Part shown: positions 56,011-64,000 of the stretch, piece by piece
How the letters are laid out: the number at the start of each line of letters is the position of its first letter
How positions within the stretch are numbered: position 1 is the stretch's first letter
Source: Papio anubis
Lineage: Eukaryota > Chordata > Mammalia > Primates > Cercopithecidae
Assembly (NCBI RefSeq): GCF_008728515.1
Contig: NC_044976.1
Span: 31,643,376-31,707,375 of the forward strand
Length of the DNA: 64,000 bases
Reading direction: 5' to 3'
Notes under the pieces: generated by a model
What the model was told of the DNA's origin: nothing
Databases searched by the model: none
What the model saw: the letters and a program-made list of their open reading frames with translations, nothing else
Made by a program: the position numbers and the translations under genes

Positions 56011-58030
56011 ACACACATCCACAAGTTGCTTTGCTATTTTAAATCCATAAACTTTCTTCCTCCATCTGCAACCCCTCTTCCTTTTCTGCCTTTTCAGGAC
56101 ACGGCAGGAGTCCTCTCCAGGGTGACGGGCATAGATGGCGGCAGGGCGAGGGTCCGAGTCCCAGCAGTAGCAGACACAGGCAGAGAGACGAACGAAGATG
56201 GGCACTGGGCACTGTGCTCAGGGGAGCCTACTTCCTGCCCCCTGGGGAACTGGGAACAAACAGATCACACCTGGGTTTGCAAAGGAAAAAGAGGCAGTGG
56301 GAGGGAAGGGGCCGGGAGCAGAGGAAGAAAAGCAAAGCAGCAAAGCAAAGAAGGAACAAGCGGGAAAGAGATGAATCACCTCGCTCTTCACTTTGATTTT
56401 CATCTTCCCAGGTTGGGGATGGGGGTAGGTAGGGAATGCGTGCAGCACAATATGAATTTTTCTGTCTTTTTCCCTTGCAGGGCCAACTTCGCCATTAGAC
56501 CTGGAGGCCTGGTGCTTGGGGGCCACCATACTTTTAGGAGCCCAGGAAAACATTCTAATTTTAGTTCCTTTCAAAATCAGATGAAAAAAAATGACTAGGA
56601 TAATAATGGATCGGTAATAAAGAATCCAGGCTGGATTATATTCATTTTTGTAGTGACACAGTTGTGAAATCTCATTTTTAATACTTGTTTTTAATGGAGG
56701 AAGGGCCGGCACACATCATCACACAGCCCTGTTCCTCTGCCCTGTTACTCGCTGGCTGCACAGGCCTCGTTGCTTCCCTAGGAGGGTGTTTATTTTAATT
56801 TCTGCTTTTCTCCTTGGCATTATTTTAAAAAAGTTACCATCTAGTCACTCATTTGAAATATGTGGGTGTCTGTTCAGGGTGGCTCTTGCTTTCTTTGTGC
56901 TCCAGCTGTGGGCAGAAGTGGTCAGAGGGGCTGTGCTGGAGACCGCTGGGCTGGGCAGTGGGTTTGGAGCCTACTGGCAAGGGGCCAATGCTGAGGGCTG
57001 CCCAGACGTGGAGCCGACCCGGAGGTGACAGCATGGCGCACACCAGCACCTGGAACCCAGCAGAGCCCAAGTGTGGAGCAAAAGTGCGTGTGCGGAGGTC
57101 AGGGGGCATTCTTGTTTCTTTCCTACACTGTTCAATAATTCATGCAGTGAATCAGATTCGTCACTGATCATCTCCAAGCCCCGATTTACATCGTCAGAGG
57201 GGATTTTTCTTTTTCTCTTTTGCCTTCTGTTGATAAGAGTTCTGAGTAGGAAAAAGTAAAGATTGGGCACACAGATGAAACTTGAGGAGTAATTTTGGCA
57301 GGCTAAAACAATCCCACTGGAATAAGGGGGAACCCTTATCTAAATGTTTGTTTTGGAGAGACGTAAAAAGATGGGGAAGAGCTCTTTCCATAAATTGTTT
57401 GTATTCAGGAGCTGCATCTGCTGCATCCCTGACTCGCTCACCATCTGGGACTCAGGCTGAGGCTGTGAAATCCTCCTGGAGTTGTGAGGTGGAAAGGGAG
57501 TAAAGCACGTCAGGGGCTGGGCAGTGATAATGACCTTCGCTGCTCTTGTAACCCCCTCGGCAGGAACCGTCCCTAACATCCCCGTTGGTGGCCTTCTCAG
57601 GCCCCCTCATACAAGCCTGTTTCCTCACTGCCCTGCCATTTGTGTGTGGCTGGGAATATCCACCACGTGAGCTGCCGTGCACAGGAGTGTGGAGAAGGAG
57701 CACGGCACTAGCCCTGGGTTTGGCTGGTGGCCCACTTGGTGGATTTTCCACTGCCCTCACTGGAAATCCCTACCTGGCTGGCTCTGTGACTCTTCTCCCC
57801 AGAGCCCTTTAGCCCAGGACCTGAGAGAGGGCATCTGCCTATCCCCAGAAAGCAGGATGTGTGGGAGGACAGTTCTCAGAGGGGAGAAGCTTGGACATCG
57901 TGTTGGGGCAACTTCTGAAGGGTCCCAGGTCCCAGAGGTGAGGGTGTCATCGAAGGAGGACACAGTGAGGAAGAGGCAGTGCCTTTTAGATTCATCAGTT
58001 CCTTCCCAGTGGACCTGTCAGATGCATGCC

Positions 58031-58068
58031 TGCGTGCGTGTGTGCGTATGTGCGTGTGTGTGTGCATG
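58031..58068 (+). repeat. Alternating purine-pyrimidine (TG/CG)n tract
   Basis: tgcgtgcgtgtgtgcgtatg and the following tgcgtgtgtgtgtgcatg alternate without a break for 38 bp, including four CG steps; a good Z-DNA candidate. Confidence 0.9.
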
Positions 58069-58139
58069 ACCGTGTACACATGCAGGTCTGTCTGCCCCTC
58101 TGTCCATATCTTGGGGGGCTCCTCCCCTCTGTTGTGCTC

Positions 58140-58735
58140 AATGTGATGGGGAATTTTGTAAGTCAACCTGCCTAGGCTCTGGTGCTCAGTTGACGGGTCA
58201 AACACCAATCTGGATATTGCTGTGAAGGTATCTTTTTAGATATGATTAACATTGAAATCAGTAGACTTTGAGTCTCCACAATGTGTGTGGGCCTCATTCA
58301 ATCAGCTGAAGGCCTTAAGAAAAAGACTGAGGTGCTCCGAGGAGGAAGGAATTCCCTCTCTGACTGCCTTCGGACTCAAGATGACAGCATCAACTCCTGC
58401 TGGGATTTCTAGCCTGCTGGCCTGCCCTGTAGATTTCCACCTTGCCAGCCAGTTCCTTAGATGAGTGTCTCTCTTATCTCTATATAACATATACATATAA
58501 CTCTATGGAGATGCATATCTATAGATGGATAGGTATGGATATACATTGATACAGAGATGTATAGGTATATGTATTGCATTTATAGTGTATGAAAGTATAT
58601 ATATACACAATATACCTATATACACACATATATGTGCATCTCTGTATAGCTCTACAGATCTCCAGGGCTTGACTTCGACCCAGAGGATGTATATATCCAG
58701 TTGGTTCTGTTTCTCTGGAGAGAAACAGACTAATC
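58140..58735 (+). repeat. Old LTR/MaLR-like repeat with internal TA-rich expansion
   Basis: Familiar repeat wording: gatatgattaacattgaaat, cagtagactttgagtctcca, cagctgaaggccttaagaaa, then near the end gttggttctgtttctctgga. The stretch 58480-58640 between is an expanded tata/cata-rich simple repeat. Family name uncertain. Confidence 0.6.
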
Positions 58736-58769
58736 CACGTCGATGTTCTGCCAAGTCCAGGGGCAGGGA

Positions 58770-58985
58770 GCACAGTTTCTGCAGCCAGCCAGCCTGGGAT
58801 GGGATTTTGAACCCACCCCTTCTGAGCTGTGTGATCTTGCTCAAGTTAATTTCTCTGCAGCTCAGGTTTCTCATCTGTAATGGGGCTCCCAGTAGCCTCT
58901 ACCTCACAGGGGGTGCAGGGATTCAATATGTTAGATCCACAAAGGGCCTGGTTCAGTGCCTGATACACAATGATGCTCAGTGCAC
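58770..58985 (+). repeat. MIR SINE
   Basis: Plus-strand MIR: gctgtgtgatcttgctcaag, ggtttctcatctgtaatggg, then gttcagtgcctgatacacaa. Confidence 0.8.
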
Positions 58986-59160
58986 AGCTCTCCTCTCACT
59001 GGGTGTGTCTGTGTGGCGTGTGCGACTCCGTTGGGTGGAGCCCCTGGCATGCACAGGTCCCTGTCTGTGCCTGTCATGACCTGTCTTCCTCCCACACCCT
59101 TGCTCACCGGCTGCTGGAGGCGGGGCTCTCGGTGGCGGTGGTGGCAGCCAGGCCGGGTGG

Positions 59161-62983
<3,823 letters not shown>

Positions 62984-64000
62984 CTGGAGTAGGAGATGAA
63001 AATCTTCTTTCTTGTAAGTTCCTGGGAAATAAAGTTCTGGGGTTACACACGAAAGATCTGGGAAAATTTCAAAACTAAAATTTGTGGGTTGGTGGGTGTA
63101 AGTTTCTGGGTAGAATTTCATGTGTAGATGTTGATATAAACATTCCCCACATACCTTTAGGTTGTAAGTGTAGTGTTGAGTGTAGGTTTGTGTAGGCTGA
63201 ATGTGGTTATATGCAAGAATTATTAAGATATGCATATGTATGTTAATAATTGGATTACTGGGTTGAGGTTGTGATCCTATTGACACAGGCATGTGTGAGA
63301 ATATGATTTTGTGTGTTTTAATCTGTCCACTGATGTACAGATAGTTCAATGGGTGCAACAGTTCACGAGGGCGTGGCCATGGGAGCATGTGAATGTGTCT
63401 ATCATGTGTGAAATGAGCAAATGTCATCCTGCAGTTGCATAGGTGTGTGCACGTATGAATGCGTGGATAGGATTGTATGTGGGGTTGTGCATTAACATGT
63501 TAATTCACTCACACATTGATTTATCTATCCACGTATTCAACAAACACCGTTTTCTAAGGTACTTTTTCTGATGATAGGAAGATTGAAAATTGGGAAAATT
63601 TTAGAAAATGCCGAGATGCATGAAGAAAAAATAATCTCTCCTGATCTCACTAAGAAATAACCACGTTACTGTAAATAATTCCAGTTTTCTTTCTTATGAA
63701 TGTAATGTTTTCCTTTAAAAAACTGGAGTCATATTTTAAATATATTATAATGAATGCATTTCCCTTAACACTGGCATAATATTTCATCTAGTAGATCTAC
63801 TATCATTAAAATACCCATTTCTCTGTTTTAGGGAAATTTTCTAGTTCCAGTTTTTACATACCACAAATGGCCTTGTAATGGGAACAGCCTTTATTTAAAA
63901 ATGTTTGACTCCCTCCATATCTTCTTATGACAAAAATTGTTAGAAATGTAATTAATGGGTCCAATCATTTTCAAGCATCTTGATACAAATCGCCAAATTG
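62984..64000 (-). other. CSMD2: CSMD2 intron, continuing past the window edge
   Basis: First 500 bp are GT-rich on the plus strand (63100-63480) without a clean tandem unit. From about 63500 the sequence is AT-rich and looks like an old LINE-type repeat, not assigned. No exon seen. Confidence 0.6.

Larger units (their letters stand above)
53720..59160 (-). other. CSMD2: CSMD2 3' UTR (3' end uncertain)
   Basis: Continuous minus-strand sequence after the CSMD2 stop codon. The distal end is rich in A/T and offers two AATAAA-type signals on the minus strand, at 53928-53923 and 53742-53737; either could end the transcript. The region holds MIR copies (about 55140-55385 and 58770-58985), a GT/CA hairpin, a Z-DNA-like tract and a MaLR-like repeat. 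Long 3' UTRs are usual in large neuronal genes. No intron or separate gene is apparent in it; several 60-220-codon frames (for example 55924-56598) show low-complexity or repeat content. Confidence 0.6.

Noticed and set aside
55924..56598. 224-codon plus-strand frame in the CSMD2 3' UTR region
   Set aside because: Includes the GT/CA microsatellite, has no recognised domain and runs antisense to CSMD2; likely chance.

Overview
The window is primate nuclear DNA: split genes with GT-AG introns, Alu, L1, MIR and L2 repeats throughout, and no operons. Three named loci are recognisable by their protein products and correspond to the human 1p35 neighbourhood: TLR12P (+), ZSCAN20 (+) and the 3' end of CSMD2 (-). 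The youngest Alu (36130-36431) carries bases typical of cercopithecoid AluY subfamilies (for example ggcttgagcc near its 5' end), so an Old World monkey such as macaque, baboon or guenon is more likely than human. That species call is an inference from one repeat.

Layout. 11-2741 is a full-length but broken Toll-like receptor 12 gene. 2742-6430 is intergenic DNA made largely of MIR, L2 and Alu. 6430-6800 is a CpG-rich promoter with ZNF143-type and inverted CCAAT elements, followed by a non-coding first exon. ZSCAN20 then runs to about 30.3 kb. Its seven coding exons (13261-29413) join in perfect phase to a 1043-codon reading frame: SCAN domain, two tandemly duplicated Myb/SANT-like domains, and ten C2H2 fingers plus one degenerate finger. 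30.3-53.6 kb is intergenic and repeat-built. It holds a MaLR LTR, several older minus-strand L1 pieces, one nearly full-length but dead plus-strand L1 of the L1PA type (40649-47632) that itself received an endogenous retroviral LTR and an Alu, a 0.4-kb CT-rich tract, and a processed PSMA3 pseudogene sitting inside an old L1.

From about 53.7 kb to the end the minus strand carries the last four coding exons and the long 3' UTR of CSMD2. These encode the membrane-proximal part, the single transmembrane helix and the short cytoplasmic tail. ZSCAN20 and CSMD2 are therefore convergent, with their 3' ends separated by about 23 kb of retrotransposon-rich DNA.

ZSCAN20 is a predicted nuclear DNA-binding regulator and CSMD2 a large neuronal surface protein of the CUB/Sushi class; nothing in the sequence links them functionally. 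I found no undescribed gene system. The most unusual structures are a near-identical 120-bp direct repeat flanking the SCAN exon, a perfect 14-bp inverted repeat in intron 2, two overlapping upstream ORFs before the ZSCAN20 start, and a GT/CA hairpin in the CSMD2 3' UTR. Splice sites, UTR ends and repeat subfamily names were read by eye and not checked by alignment.
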